Assembly: GCF_017312725.1 (NCBI RefSeq)
Contig: NZ_BOPO01000008.1
Location: 1-64,000, forward strand
Length of the DNA: 64,000 nucleotides
Origin: Actinocatenispora comari
GTDB lineage: Bacteria > Actinomycetota > Actinomycetes > Mycobacteriales > Micromonosporaceae
Direction: 5' to 3'
The notes below the pieces were generated by a model that worked only from the letters and a program-made list of their open reading frames with translations, had not been told where the DNA came from and did no database searches. Both the position numbers and the translations under genes were made by a program. This document shows positions 25,292 through 33,319 of this stretch, one piece after another (position 1 is the first letter of the stretch; each line of letters begins with the position of its first letter).

Positions 25292-25939
25292 TCAGTGGAG
25301 CAGGACGACTTCGAGGTGGCGGGGGCCGTGCACCCCCTCCACCCGGTCGAACTCGATGTCGCTGGTGGCCGACGGGCCCGCAATGAACGTCAACGGCCGC
25401 ACCGGATCCAGCCGGGCCAGCGCCTCCGGTACCGTACCGACGACCTGGTCGGCGCCGACCACGCAGACGTGATGGTCGGGTACCAGGCTGATCGCCCGCC
25501 GGCCCTGCGCCATCCCGGCGTCCAGCACCAGCGTGCCGGTCTCGGCGATCGCCACCGCACAACCGGTCAGTACGGTGTCGGTCGCGTCCAGCGTGGCCAG
25601 CGGGTACGGGAAGTTCGCCGAGTCGCGGTAGATCGTGCCGGCGAAGCCGGCGTGCCAGTCGTCCGGCAGGTCGTGCGGAACGAGCAGGGTCGCGGTCTGG
25701 TGCCCGGCGAGGATCGCACCCACGGTGCCGGCCAGCTCGTCCGCGGCGCAGCGGTGCACGGTGGCCCGGTAGTCGGCGACGCGCTCGGCGAGCAGGTCGC
25801 GCAGCCGCGCCGGGTCGGCGCCGGTGCCGCCCCGGCGGTAGTCGCGCGCCACCGGTACGTCCTCGATCGCCTCGTCGGCCGGCACATCCCGCAGCGCCGT
25901 CCGCAACCGGGCCATGATCTCGGCGCGCGCCTCACTCAT
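25292..25939 (-). CDS. lutC: L-lactate utilisation protein C
   Basis: A 215-residue LUD-domain protein (LutC/YkgG family). It has TDTVLTGCAVAIAETGTLVLDAG and VPDHHVCVVGADQVVGTVPEAL, then FIAGPSATSDIEFDRVEGVHGPRHLEVVLL at the C-terminus, all typical. LutC works with LutA and LutB to oxidise L-lactate to pyruvate. It overlaps lutB by 8 nt and is the last gene of the gntR-lutA-lutB-lutC run. Confidence 0.92.
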   Translation of the reverse strand: MSEARAEIMARLRTALRDVPADEAIEDVPVARDYRRGGTGADPARLRDLLAERVADYRATVHRCAADELAGTVGAILAGHQTATLLVPHDLPDDWHAGFAGTIYRDSANFPYPLATLDATDTVLTGCAVAIAETGTLVLDAGMAQGRRAISLVPDHHVCVVGADQVVGTVPEALARLDPVRPLTFIAGPSATSDIEFDRVEGVHGPRHLEVVLLH

Positions 25940-27659
25940 CGCCGCCCTCCTTCGGCCGCGCCGTACCGGAATCCGGCCGCGCCGTACCGGAATCCGGCTG
26001 CGGCGCACGGGGTACCGGTGGTGTCGCGCCGGGATTCGACGGTGCCGTACCGGAATCCGGCCCGGCCGCGGCGGGATCGTGGTCGGTGTGCGGGTCGCCC
26101 GGGTGCCGGGCCGCGTCGGCGGCGGGTGGCGCCGACGACGCCGGGCTCGCCGGTACGCCGCCCTGGGCGCGCCACCAGTCGCGGAACGATCGGCGGGCCG
26201 GCAGCGGCGCGTCCCGGGACGTGGTCCAGGCCGAAAGCGGCCACGGCAGGTGCGCCAGCGAACCGGCGGGACCGCCGGGCCGCCGGCGCCGGCCGCGGCC
26301 GGTGACCGAGGCGACCGGCCCGGTGGCGATGCGGGCCGCGCGCAGCGCGTTCTCGTACCGGCGCTGATCGGACATGACCCAGGACAGGGTGCGCATCGCG
26401 GTGCGTTCCGCGGACGGGCGGTCCCGGGCACCGTCCACACCGGACTGTCGCAGGTGGACCAGCACCTCCGGGATGTCGATCTTCACCGGGCAGACCTCGT
26501 AGCAGGCGCCGCACAGCGACGACGCGTACGGCAGCGACTTGTTCGCCTTCACACCGGTCAGCTGCGGCGAGATGATCGCGCCGATCGGGCCGGGATACAC
26601 CGAGCCGTAGGCGATCCCGCCGGTCCGCTCGTACACCGGGCAGACGTTGAGGCAGGCCGAGCAGCGGATGCAGGCCAGCGCCTGCCTGCCGACCGTGTCC
26701 GCGAGCGTCGCCGACCGGCCGTTGTCCAGCAGCACGACGTGCACGTCGCTCGGCCCGTCGCCGGGAGCGCTGCCGGTCCAGATCGAGGTGTACGGGTTCA
26801 TCCGCTCCGCGGTCGAGCTGCGCGGCAGCAGCTGCAGGAACACCTCCAGGTCGGCGAAGCTCGGCACCAGTTTCTCGATGCCGACCACGCTGATCAACGT
26901 CTCCGGCAGGGTCAGGCACATCCGGCCGTTGCCCTCGGACTCCAGGACGACCAGGCTGCCGGTGTCGGCGACGGCGAAGTTCGCGCCGGAGATCGCCACC
27001 TTGGTGGACAGGAACTTGCGCCGCAGGTGCCGCCGCGCGGCCTCGGCCAGTACCGCGGGCTCGTCGGTGAGGTCGGCCGGCGCGTCGGTCATCTCGCGGC
27101 GGAAGATCTCCCGGATCTCGGCCCGGTTGTAGTGGATCGCCGGTACCAGGATGTGCGACTGCTCGCCCTCGTCGAGCTCGACGATCAGCTCGGCCAGGTC
27201 GGTCTCGTACGCGGTGATGCCGGCGCGCTCCAGCGCGTCGTTGAGCTCGATCTCCTGGGTGACCATCGACTTGACCTTGACCACCTCGTCGCTGCCGGTG
27301 GCCCGGACCAGGTCGGTGACGATCCGGTTGGCCTCGGCGGCGTCGCGGGCCCAGTGCACGGTCGCGCCGGCCGCGGTCGCCGCCTGCTCGAACCGTTCCA
27401 GCAGTTCCGGCAGGTGCCGGGCGACCCGGCGCTTGATGGTCCGGCCGGCCTCCCGCAGCTGCTCCCAGTCGTCCACTTCGGACACCGCGGCGGCCCGCTT
27501 GTCCCGGATGGTGCGGGTGGCGCGCCGGATGTTCGCGCGCAGCTGCGGATCGGCGACCGCTGCGCGAGCCCGCTGCGGGAACGGCTGCGGCGGCGCCAGG
27601 TGCCCGGATCCGTGCGGCAGCACCGGAAGCAGCCGCCTGCCCTGACGATCGACGGTCAT
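25932..27659 (-). CDS. lutB: L-lactate utilisation iron-sulfur protein B
   Basis: A 575-residue LutB. The LUD domain (about 60-300) precedes two 4Fe-4S motifs, CIRCSACLNVCPVY (about 325) and CGACYEVCPV (about 380), which carry electrons from lactate oxidation. The last 100 residues are a Pro/Ser/Ala/Asp tail made partly of near-identical PDSGTARP units, encoded by 21-bp DNA repeats at about 25955-25997. The usual protein is about 475 residues, so this tail is an extension. Its ATG overlaps the stop of a 17-codon ORF that has a near-perfect SD. Confidence 0.93.
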   Translation of the reverse strand: MTVDRQGRRLLPVLPHGSGHLAPPQPFPQRARAAVADPQLRANIRRATRTIRDKRAAAVSEVDDWEQLREAGRTIKRRVARHLPELLERFEQAATAAGATVHWARDAAEANRIVTDLVRATGSDEVVKVKSMVTQEIELNDALERAGITAYETDLAELIVELDEGEQSHILVPAIHYNRAEIREIFRREMTDAPADLTDEPAVLAEAARRHLRRKFLSTKVAISGANFAVADTGSLVVLESEGNGRMCLTLPETLISVVGIEKLVPSFADLEVFLQLLPRSSTAERMNPYTSIWTGSAPGDGPSDVHVVLLDNGRSATLADTVGRQALACIRCSACLNVCPVYERTGGIAYGSVYPGPIGAIISPQLTGVKANKSLPYASSLCGACYEVCPVKIDIPEVLVHLRQSGVDGARDRPSAERTAMRTLSWVMSDQRRYENALRAARIATGPVASVTGRGRRRRPGGPAGSLAHLPWPLSAWTTSRDAPLPARRSFRDWWRAQGGVPASPASSAPPAADAARHPGDPHTDHDPAAAGPDSGTAPSNPGATPPVPRAPQPDSGTARPDSGTARPKEGGDE

Positions 27660-27709
27660 CGGCCCGCCTCCCGCGTCGAGGCGCCGGTGCGGTGCGGCTG
27701 CCCGCTCAT
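27656..27709 (-). CDS. 17-residue leader peptide coupled to lutB
   Basis: An ATG at 27709 follows AAGGAGG with ideal spacing and encodes MSGQPHRTGASTREAGR before a stop whose TGA overlaps the lutB ATG (ATGA). lutB itself has no comparable SD, so ribosomes may reach it by re-initiation after this leader. It is rich in Arg, Thr and Ser but has no codon run that would mark a classic attenuator. Expression is inferred from the SD and the overlap. Confidence 0.45.
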   Translation of the reverse strand: MSGQPHRTGASTREAGR

Positions 27710-27783
27710 CGACGTTCCTCCTTCGTCGGAACGCCGATGAGGCACCACGACGCGATGCCCATGATTCGCACGCTGACGCTCGC

Positions 27784-28515
27784 TCATGGCGTACCTCCGG
27801 TGGTGGCGAGGATCTCGGCGTAGTGCATGGCGCGCACCCCGGTACGCATCCGGGTCAGGCCGCCGGCGATGTGCGCCAGGCAGGAGTTGTCGGCGGCGGC
27901 GAGCACCTCCGCGTCGGTGTCGAGCACGTGCCGGGCCTTGTCGGCGAGCATCGCGGTCGACACGTCCGGGTTCTTCAGCGCGAACGTACCGCCGAAGCCG
28001 CAGCACTGGTCGGCCGCGTCCAGCTCGACCAGCCGGATGCCGGCCACCGCGCGCAGCAGCCGCAGCGGCTTGTCGCCCAGCCCCAGCATCCGCAGCCCGT
28101 GGCAGGTCGGGTGGTAGGTGACCCGGTGCGGGAACTCGGCGCCGAGCTGCGTCACGCCGAGCACGTCGACCAGCAGCTCGGACAGCTCGTACACCCGGGG
28201 GGTCAGGGCGGCGACGCGTTCGGCGAGGGCGGGGTCGTCGGCGGCGAGCCGGGGGTACGACTCGCGCACCATCGCCGCGCACGAGCCGGACGGCGCGACG
28301 ATCGCCTGGTACGGCTCGAACACGTTGACGAACCGGCGCAGCAGCGGCATCGTCTCGGCCCGGTAGCCGGAGTTGGCGTGCATCTGGCCGCAGCAGGTCT
28401 GCGCGGCCGGGAAGTCGACGTCGTGCCCGAGCCGCCGCAGGATGCGCACCACCGCCTGCCCGGTGCCCGGGTACATCAGGTCGTTGACGCAGGTGACGAA
28501 CAGACCGATCCGCAC
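27784..28515 (-). CDS. lutA: L-lactate utilisation protein A
   Basis: A 243-residue LutA (GlpC/CCG-domain type). It begins RIGLFVTCVNDLMYPGTGQAVVRILRRLG and carries the two CCG cysteine-rich repeats, QTCCGQMHANSGY (about 41) and DAADQCCGFGGTFALKNPD (about 175), that bind a non-cubane or 4Fe-4S centre. It lies 4 nt after the GntR/FCD gene on the same strand and 124 nt before lutB. In the fucose context its substrate L-lactate would come from the neighbouring divergent operon. Confidence 0.93.
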   Translation of the reverse strand: MRIGLFVTCVNDLMYPGTGQAVVRILRRLGHDVDFPAAQTCCGQMHANSGYRAETMPLLRRFVNVFEPYQAIVAPSGSCAAMVRESYPRLAADDPALAERVAALTPRVYELSELLVDVLGVTQLGAEFPHRVTYHPTCHGLRMLGLGDKPLRLLRAVAGIRLVELDAADQCCGFGGTFALKNPDVSTAMLADKARHVLDTDAEVLAAADNSCLAHIAGGLTRMRTGVRAMHYAEILATTGGTP

Positions 28516-28519
28516 GTGC

Positions 28520-29197
28520 TCACTCCTTGCCGGTCTCGGTGGTACTGAACGCGACGATATGCCGCGCGCGGGTCGCGGTCAGGTGTTCGGTCATCGCGGC
28601 GGCCGCCGCGGCCGGCTCGCCGGCGGCGATCGCGGCGGCCACCGCGCGGTGCTCGGCGACCGTGTCGGTGGCCGGCCCGGCCGGCAGGTACAGCCGGTGC
28701 AGGTGCAGGTGGGCGTGCAGCCGGACGATGGAGTCGGCCAGCATCGGGTTGCCGGACAGCCGGGCGAGCCGGTCGTGGAAGGCGGCGTCGTGCGCGGTGA
28801 ACGGCGCGTACCGCCGGTAGTCGGTCGGGTCGATCTCGGCCGACGGCGGCGTCACCGCGCTCGTCAGCGCCGCCCGCGCCGCCGCGTCCGGGTGGTTCGC
28901 GGCCAGCCGCGCGGCCGGTACCTCCAGCAGCGCGCGCAGCTGGCACAGCTGCTCGAACTGGTCGGCGGTCAGCAGTGGCGTGGCGGTGTAGCCGGACATG
29001 GCGCGCTTGCGGACCAGCCCGTCGGACTCCAGCCGCGCCAGCGCCTCCCGTACCGGGGTGGGGGAGACGGCGAGGTCGCGGGCGAGCGCCTCGATGTTGA
29101 CCCGGGCGCCCGGCTCGATCACCAGGTCCATCAGCTGGCCCTTGATCGACTCGTACACGTCGTCGACCAGCGTGGTACGCCGCGCCGGCGGGCTCAC
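28520..29197 (-). CDS. GntR-family regulator with FCD ligand domain
   Basis: A 225-residue FadR/FCD-type regulator. The winged HTH is VYESIKGQLMDLVIEPGARVNIEALARDLAVSPTPVREALARLESDGLV (about 13-62). The FCD all-helical domain follows, with the metal/ligand His residues in FTAHDAAFHDRLA and in VAEHRAVAAAI. The GTG at 29197 was chosen because the reading frame before it has no family similarity. It is the first gene of a gntR-lutABC run and is divergent from the fucose operon. The palindrome ATCCTATAGGAT in the gap is a strong operator candidate for both. Confidence 0.88.
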   Translation of the reverse strand: MSPPARRTTLVDDVYESIKGQLMDLVIEPGARVNIEALARDLAVSPTPVREALARLESDGLVRKRAMSGYTATPLLTADQFEQLCQLRALLEVPAARLAANHPDAAARAALTSAVTPPSAEIDPTDYRRYAPFTAHDAAFHDRLARLSGNPMLADSIVRLHAHLHLHRLYLPAGPATDTVAEHRAVAAAIAAGEPAAAAAAMTEHLTATRARHIVAFSTTETGKE

Positions 29198-29229
29198 CGG
29201 GGCCGGTCCAGGATGGTCACCACGGCAGA

Positions 29230-29241
29230 ATCCTATAGGAT
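29230..29241. promoter_or_regulatory. Palindromic operator ATCCTATAGGAT between fucose and lactate operons
   Basis: A perfect 12-bp palindrome lies in the 72-nt divergent gap between the GntR/FCD gene and the fucose operon. FCD-type GntR proteins usually bind short palindromes of this kind. It also contains a TATAGG that could serve as a -10, so bound repressor would block both directions. Confidence 0.65.
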
Positions 29242-29269
29242 CTGCCGGCACCGGCACGAGGAGGAACGC

Positions 29270-30259
29270 ATGGACCCGACCGGCACCATCCGGCTCGGCC
29301 GCACGAACCTGCAGGTCACCCGGCTCGGGCTGGGCACCGCACCGCTCGGCGGGCTGTACGACGCGGTCGGCGACGACGCCGCCGTGGCCACCGTGCGCCG
29401 CGCCTGGGAGCTGGGCCTGCGGCTGTTCGACACCGCCCCGCTGTACGGCGCGGGCCTGGCCGAACGCCGCCTCGGCGCCGCGCTCGCCGGACTCGACCGC
29501 GCCGGGTACGTGCTCGCCACCAAGGTCGGCCGGATGCTCGTGCCGGACGGCCACGTGACCGACTCCGCGGGCCAGGACATCTACGTCGAGGACTCGGGGC
29601 TCACACCGGTGTTCGACTTCTCGTACGACGCGACGCTGCGCAGCATCGAGGACAGCCTGCGCCGGCTCGGCGTCGACCGGATCGACATCGCGCACATCCA
29701 CGACCCCGACGACCACTACGCCGCCGCGCTGGACGGCGCCTACCGGGCCCTGCACGAGCTGCGCGAGCAGGGCGTGATCGGCGCGGTCAGCGCCGGGATG
29801 AACCAGTCGGCGATGCTGACCGACTTCGCCCGTGACGGCGACTTCGACTGCTTCCTGCTGGCCGGCCGTTACAGCCTGCTCGACCAGGGGGGCCTGGCCG
29901 ACCTGCTGCCGGTGGCGGCCGAGAAGGGCATCGCGATCATCGCCGGCGGGGTGTACAACTCCGGGCTGCTGGCCGACCCGCGGCCGGGCGCCACGTTCGA
30001 CTACGCGCCGGCGTCCGACGAGCTGGTGACGCGGGCCCGGCGGATCGGCGCGGTGTGCGCCCGGCACGGCGTGCCGCTGCCGGCAGCGGCGATCCAGTTC
30101 CCGTTCGGGCATCCGGCGGTGGCCTCCGTGGCGATCGGTGCGCGCAGCGTGGCGGAGATCGAAGAGAACGCAGCCATGTTCACACATCCGATCCCTTCCG
30201 CGCTATGGTCCGAGCTGAAAGCGGAGAAACTGCTGCGGGAAGGGGTACCGACGCCGTGA
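29270..30259 (+). CDS. Aldo/keto reductase, probable L-fucose (aldose) dehydrogenase
   Basis: A 329-residue AKR of the D-threo-aldose/L-fucose 1-dehydrogenase type. Catalytic residues are in LRLFDTAPLYGAGLAERRLG (Asp and Tyr, about 48-54) and VLATKVGRML (Lys, about 80). The fourth position is IHDPDDH, as in this branch. It would oxidise L-fucose at C1 to L-fuconolactone with NAD(P). A strong GAGGAGG SD precedes the ATG. It is the first gene of the rightward operon and overlaps the next gene by 4 nt (GTGA). Confidence 0.83.
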   Translation: MDPTGTIRLGRTNLQVTRLGLGTAPLGGLYDAVGDDAAVATVRRAWELGLRLFDTAPLYGAGLAERRLGAALAGLDRAGYVLATKVGRMLVPDGHVTDSAGQDIYVEDSGLTPVFDFSYDATLRSIEDSLRRLGVDRIDIAHIHDPDDHYAAALDGAYRALHELREQGVIGAVSAGMNQSAMLTDFARDGDFDCFLLAGRYSLLDQGGLADLLPVAAEKGIAIIAGGVYNSGLLADPRPGATFDYAPASDELVTRARRIGAVCARHGVPLPAAAIQFPFGHPAVASVAIGARSVAEIEENAAMFTHPIPSALWSELKAEKLLREGVPTP

Positions 30260-31158
30260 CACCGGCCGATACATCCGATCACCCTGCGGCAGAGCTCGGG
30301 TACACCGTGATCGACGCCCACCACCATCTCTGGCACCCCGACCAGGGCTACGACTGGCTCGACGCGCCGGAACTCGCCCCGATCCGCCGCCCGTTCACCG
30401 CCGACGACCTGTGCGCCGAACTCACCGCACACGGAGTGTCGCGTACCGTGCTGGTCGAGGGCGGCTGCTGCCGGGCCGACGAGGTGCCCCGGCACCTCGC
30501 CATCGCCGCCGCCACCCCGCAGATCGCCGGTGTCGTCGCCTGGGCCGACCTCATCGACCCCGACCTCGCGACCACCCTCGCCGGCTACCGCGCACTGCCC
30601 GGCGCCGGCAAGCTCGTCGGCATCCGCGACCAGGTCCAGGGGCGCGCCGACGCCGACTTCCTGGACACCGACGCGGCGCACGCCGGCCTCGCCGCCGTCG
30701 CCGCCAGCGGCCTCGCCTTCGACCTGGTCGTCCGGGTCGACCAGCTGCCGGCCGCCGCCCGCGCCGCCGCCGCCCACCCCGACCTGCGGTTCGTGCTCGA
30801 CCACCTGGGCAAACCGCGCATCACCGCCGGCGCCGCCGGACTGGCGCAGTGGCGTACCGCGATCGCGCCGCTCGCCGCCTGCGCCAATGCCACCGCGAAG
30901 CTGTCCGGGCTGGTCACCGAGGCCGACTGGGCCAGCTGGAGCGTCGACGATCTGCGCCCGTACGTGGCCGCCGCGATCGAGGCGTTCGGTGCCGACCGGC
31001 TGATGTTCGGCTCCGACTGGCCGGTCTGCACCACCGCCGCGAGCTACGGCCGGGTACTGGCCGCGCTGCGCGCCGCGCTGCCCGACGAGACCACCGACAC
31101 CGAGCGCGAGGCCATCTTCGGCACCACCGCGCGCACCACCTACCGACTGGAGGACTGA
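30256..31158 (+). CDS. Amidohydrolase-family lactonase (probable L-fuconolactonase)
   Basis: A 300-residue metal-dependent hydrolase of the COG3618 group. The metal site begins with VIDAHHHLWHPDQGYDWL (HxH form), with later ligands in FVLDHLGKP and the terminal Asp in RLMFGSDWPVC. Members open sugar lactones; here L-fuconolactone to L-fuconate fits its place between the aldose dehydrogenase and the dehydratase. The GTG start overlaps the stop of the preceding gene. Confidence 0.85.
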   Translation: MTPADTSDHPAAELGYTVIDAHHHLWHPDQGYDWLDAPELAPIRRPFTADDLCAELTAHGVSRTVLVEGGCCRADEVPRHLAIAAATPQIAGVVAWADLIDPDLATTLAGYRALPGAGKLVGIRDQVQGRADADFLDTDAAHAGLAAVAASGLAFDLVVRVDQLPAAARAAAAHPDLRFVLDHLGKPRITAGAAGLAQWRTAIAPLAACANATAKLSGLVTEADWASWSVDDLRPYVAAAIEAFGADRLMFGSDWPVCTTAASYGRVLAALRAALPDETTDTEREAIFGTTARTTYRLED

Positions 31159-31162
31159 GAAC

Positions 31163-32014
31163 GTGAAGCTGATGCGGGTCGGCGCGGCCGGCGCCGAACG
31201 CCCGGTGCTGCGTACCGACGACGAGCGCCACCTCGACCTGACGCCGGTGACCGCCGACATCGACGGCGCGTTCCTCGCCGGCGACGGCGTCGAGCGGGTC
31301 CGCGCCGCGTACGCCGCCGGCGAACTGTCCGACGTGGACGTCACCGGGCAGCGGGTCGGCGCCCCGATCGCCCGGCCCGGCGCGGTGCTGTGCATCGGGC
31401 AGAACTACGCCGCGCACGCCGCCGAGTCCGGGTCCGCACCGCCGAGCGTGCCGATCCTGTTCTACAAGGGCAGCAACACCGTCGTCGGCCCGTACGACGA
31501 GGTGGCGATCCCGCGCAACAGCGTCAAGACCGACTGGGAGGTCGAGCTCGGCGTGGTGATCGGGCGCACCGCGTCCTACCTGGAGTCGCCGGAGCAGGCG
31601 CTGGCCTGCGTCGCCGGGTACGCGGTGTCCAACGACGTGTCCGAGCGGGCGTTCCAGAACGAGCAGTCCGGCGGGCAGTGGTCCAAGGGCAAGAGCTGCG
31701 CCACCTTCAACCCGCTCGGCCCGTGGCTGGTCACCGCCGACGAGGTCGGCGACCCGCAGCGACTCGGCCTGCGCTCGTACGTCAACGACCAGCCGCGGCA
31801 GGACTCCAACACCGCCGACATGATCTTCACCGTCGGCTACCTGATCTGGCACCTGTCCCAGTACCTGGTGCTCGAACCCGGCGACCTGGTCAACACCGGC
31901 ACGCCGCAGGGGGTCGCGCTGTCCGGCCGCTTCCCGTACCTGACGGCGGGCGACACGATGCGGCTGTCCATCGACGGGCTCGGCGAGCAGCGCCAGTCCC
32001 TCATCAACGCGTAA
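31163..32014 (+). CDS. FAH-family hydrolase (probable 2,4-diketo-3-deoxy-L-fuconate hydrolase)
   Basis: A 283-residue fumarylacetoacetate hydrolase-fold protein. It shows CIGQNYAAHAAESG, the metal-binding KTDWEVELGVVIGRTA (Glu pair, about 120-125) and FNPLGPWLVTADEVGDPQ, ending with INTGTPQGVALSG-like residues. In the non-phosphorylating fucose route the family member cleaves 2,4-diketo-3-deoxy-L-fuconate to pyruvate and L-lactate. The GTG at 31163 follows GGAGG. It is part of a tight operon (4-nt gap before, 9-nt gap after). Confidence 0.85.
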   Translation: MKLMRVGAAGAERPVLRTDDERHLDLTPVTADIDGAFLAGDGVERVRAAYAAGELSDVDVTGQRVGAPIARPGAVLCIGQNYAAHAAESGSAPPSVPILFYKGSNTVVGPYDEVAIPRNSVKTDWEVELGVVIGRTASYLESPEQALACVAGYAVSNDVSERAFQNEQSGGQWSKGKSCATFNPLGPWLVTADEVGDPQRLGLRSYVNDQPRQDSNTADMIFTVGYLIWHLSQYLVLEPGDLVNTGTPQGVALSGRFPYLTAGDTMRLSIDGLGEQRQSLINA

Positions 32015-32023
32015 GGCGGCACC

Positions 32024-33319
32024 ATGGCGACGATCACCGCGGTGGACACCGTGGACATCCGGTTCCCCACCTCACGGGAACTGGACGGCTCCGACGCGAT
32101 GAACCCCGACCCCGACTACTCCGCCGCGTACGTGGTGCTGCGCACCGACGATCCGGCCGTACCCGACGGGCACGGGTTCACGTTCACCATCGGCCGCGGC
32201 AACGACGTGGTGTGCGCGGCGATCGGGGCGCTGGCGCCGCTGGTGATCGGTACCGACGTCGGCGCGCTGTGCGCCGACCTGGGCGAGTTCGGCCGGCGGC
32301 TGACGCACGACTCGCAGTTTCGCTGGCTCGGCCCGGAGAAGGGCGTCATGCACCTCGCCGCGGCCGGCATCCTCAACGCCGCCTGGGATCTCGCCGGCAA
32401 GTGCGCCGGCAGGCCCGTCTGGCGGCTGCTCGCCGAGATGACCCCGGAGCAGCTGGTCGACCTGGTCGACTGGCGCTACCTGACCGACGCGCTGACCCCG
32501 GCCGAGGCGCTGGACCTGTTGCGGGACAAGGCACCCGGCCGGGCCGAGCGGACCGCGGAACTGCTCGCCGACGGGTACCCCGCCTACACCACCTCGCCCG
32601 GCTGGCTCGGCTACTCCGACGACAAGGTGGTACGGCTGGCCAAGCAGGCGGTCGCCGACGGGTTCGGCCAGATCAAGCTGAAGGTCGGCGCCGACCTCGA
32701 CGACGACCTCCGCCGGTTCGCCGCCGCCCGCGCCGCCGTCGGCCCCGACCTGCCCATCGCCGTCGACGCCAACCAGCGCTGGGACGTACCGGCCGCGATC
32801 GAGTGGATGGCCGCCCTCGCGCCGTTCAAGCCGTACTGGATCGAGGAACCGACCAGCCCCGACGACGTGCTCGGGCACGCCGCGATCCGGCGCGCGGTGG
32901 CACCGACGCTCGTCGCCACCGGCGAACACGTACACAACCGGGTGATGTTCAAGCAGCTGCTGCAGGCGCAGGCCGTCGACATCGTGCAGATCGACGCCGC
33001 CCGCGTCGGCGGCGTCAACGAGAACGTCGCGATCCTGCTGCTCGCCGCGAAGTTCGGGGTACCGGTGTGCCCGCACGCCGGTGGCGTCGGGCTGTGCGAG
33101 CTGGTCCGGCACCTGTCGATGTTCGACTACGTCGCGGTGTCCGGATCGCTGACCGGGCGGGTCATCGAGTACGTGGATCACCTGCACGAGCACTTCGTCG
33201 ACCCGGCCGTGATCGACCGCGGCCGCTACCGGGCGCCGGACGTGCCCGGCTTCTCCACCGAACTGAAGCCGGAGTCGATCGCCCGGTTCGGCTATCCGAA
33301 CGGGCCGGCGTGGCGCTGA
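32024..33319 (+). CDS. L-fuconate dehydratase (enolase superfamily)
   Basis: A 431-residue member of the mandelate-racemase/enolase group. Diagnostic parts are [14 protein letters not shown], the catalytic KLKVGAD (Lys pair, about 222), metal ligands in [10 protein letters not shown] (Asp), [11 protein letters not shown] (Glu) and TGEHVHNR (Glu). The His base is in [21 protein letters not shown]. These are the motifs of L-fuconate dehydratase, which makes 2-keto-3-deoxy-L-fuconate. It fixes the identity of the whole operon better than any other gene here. Its 3' end overlaps the AOR gene by 10 nt. Confidence 0.92.
   Translation: MATITAVDTVDIRFPTSRELDGSDAMNPDPDYSAAYVVLRTDDPAVPDGHGFTFTIGRGNDVVCAAIGALAPLVIGTDVGALCADLGEFGRRLTHDSQFRWLGPEKGVMHLAAAGILNAAWDLAGKCAGRPVWRLLAEMTPEQLVDLVDWRYLTDALTPAEALDLLRDKAPGRAERTAELLADGYPAYTTSPGWLGYSDDKVVRLAKQAVADGFGQIKLKVGADLDDDLRRFAAARAAVGPDLPIAVDANQRWDVPAAIEWMAALAPFKPYWIEEPTSPDDVLGHAAIRRAVAPTLVATGEHVHNRVMFKQLLQAQAVDIVQIDAARVGGVNENVAILLLAAKFGVPVCPHAGGVGLCELVRHLSMFDYVAVSGSLTGRVIEYVDHLHEHFVDPAVIDRGRYRAPDVPGFSTELKPESIARFGYPNGPAWR

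Noticed and set aside
31390-33309. A very long open frame that would fuse about 640 Arg-rich residues to the AOR-like protein
   Set aside because: It is the wrong frame of the FAH-hydrolase and dehydratase genes; the AOR similarity begins only after the GTG at 33310.
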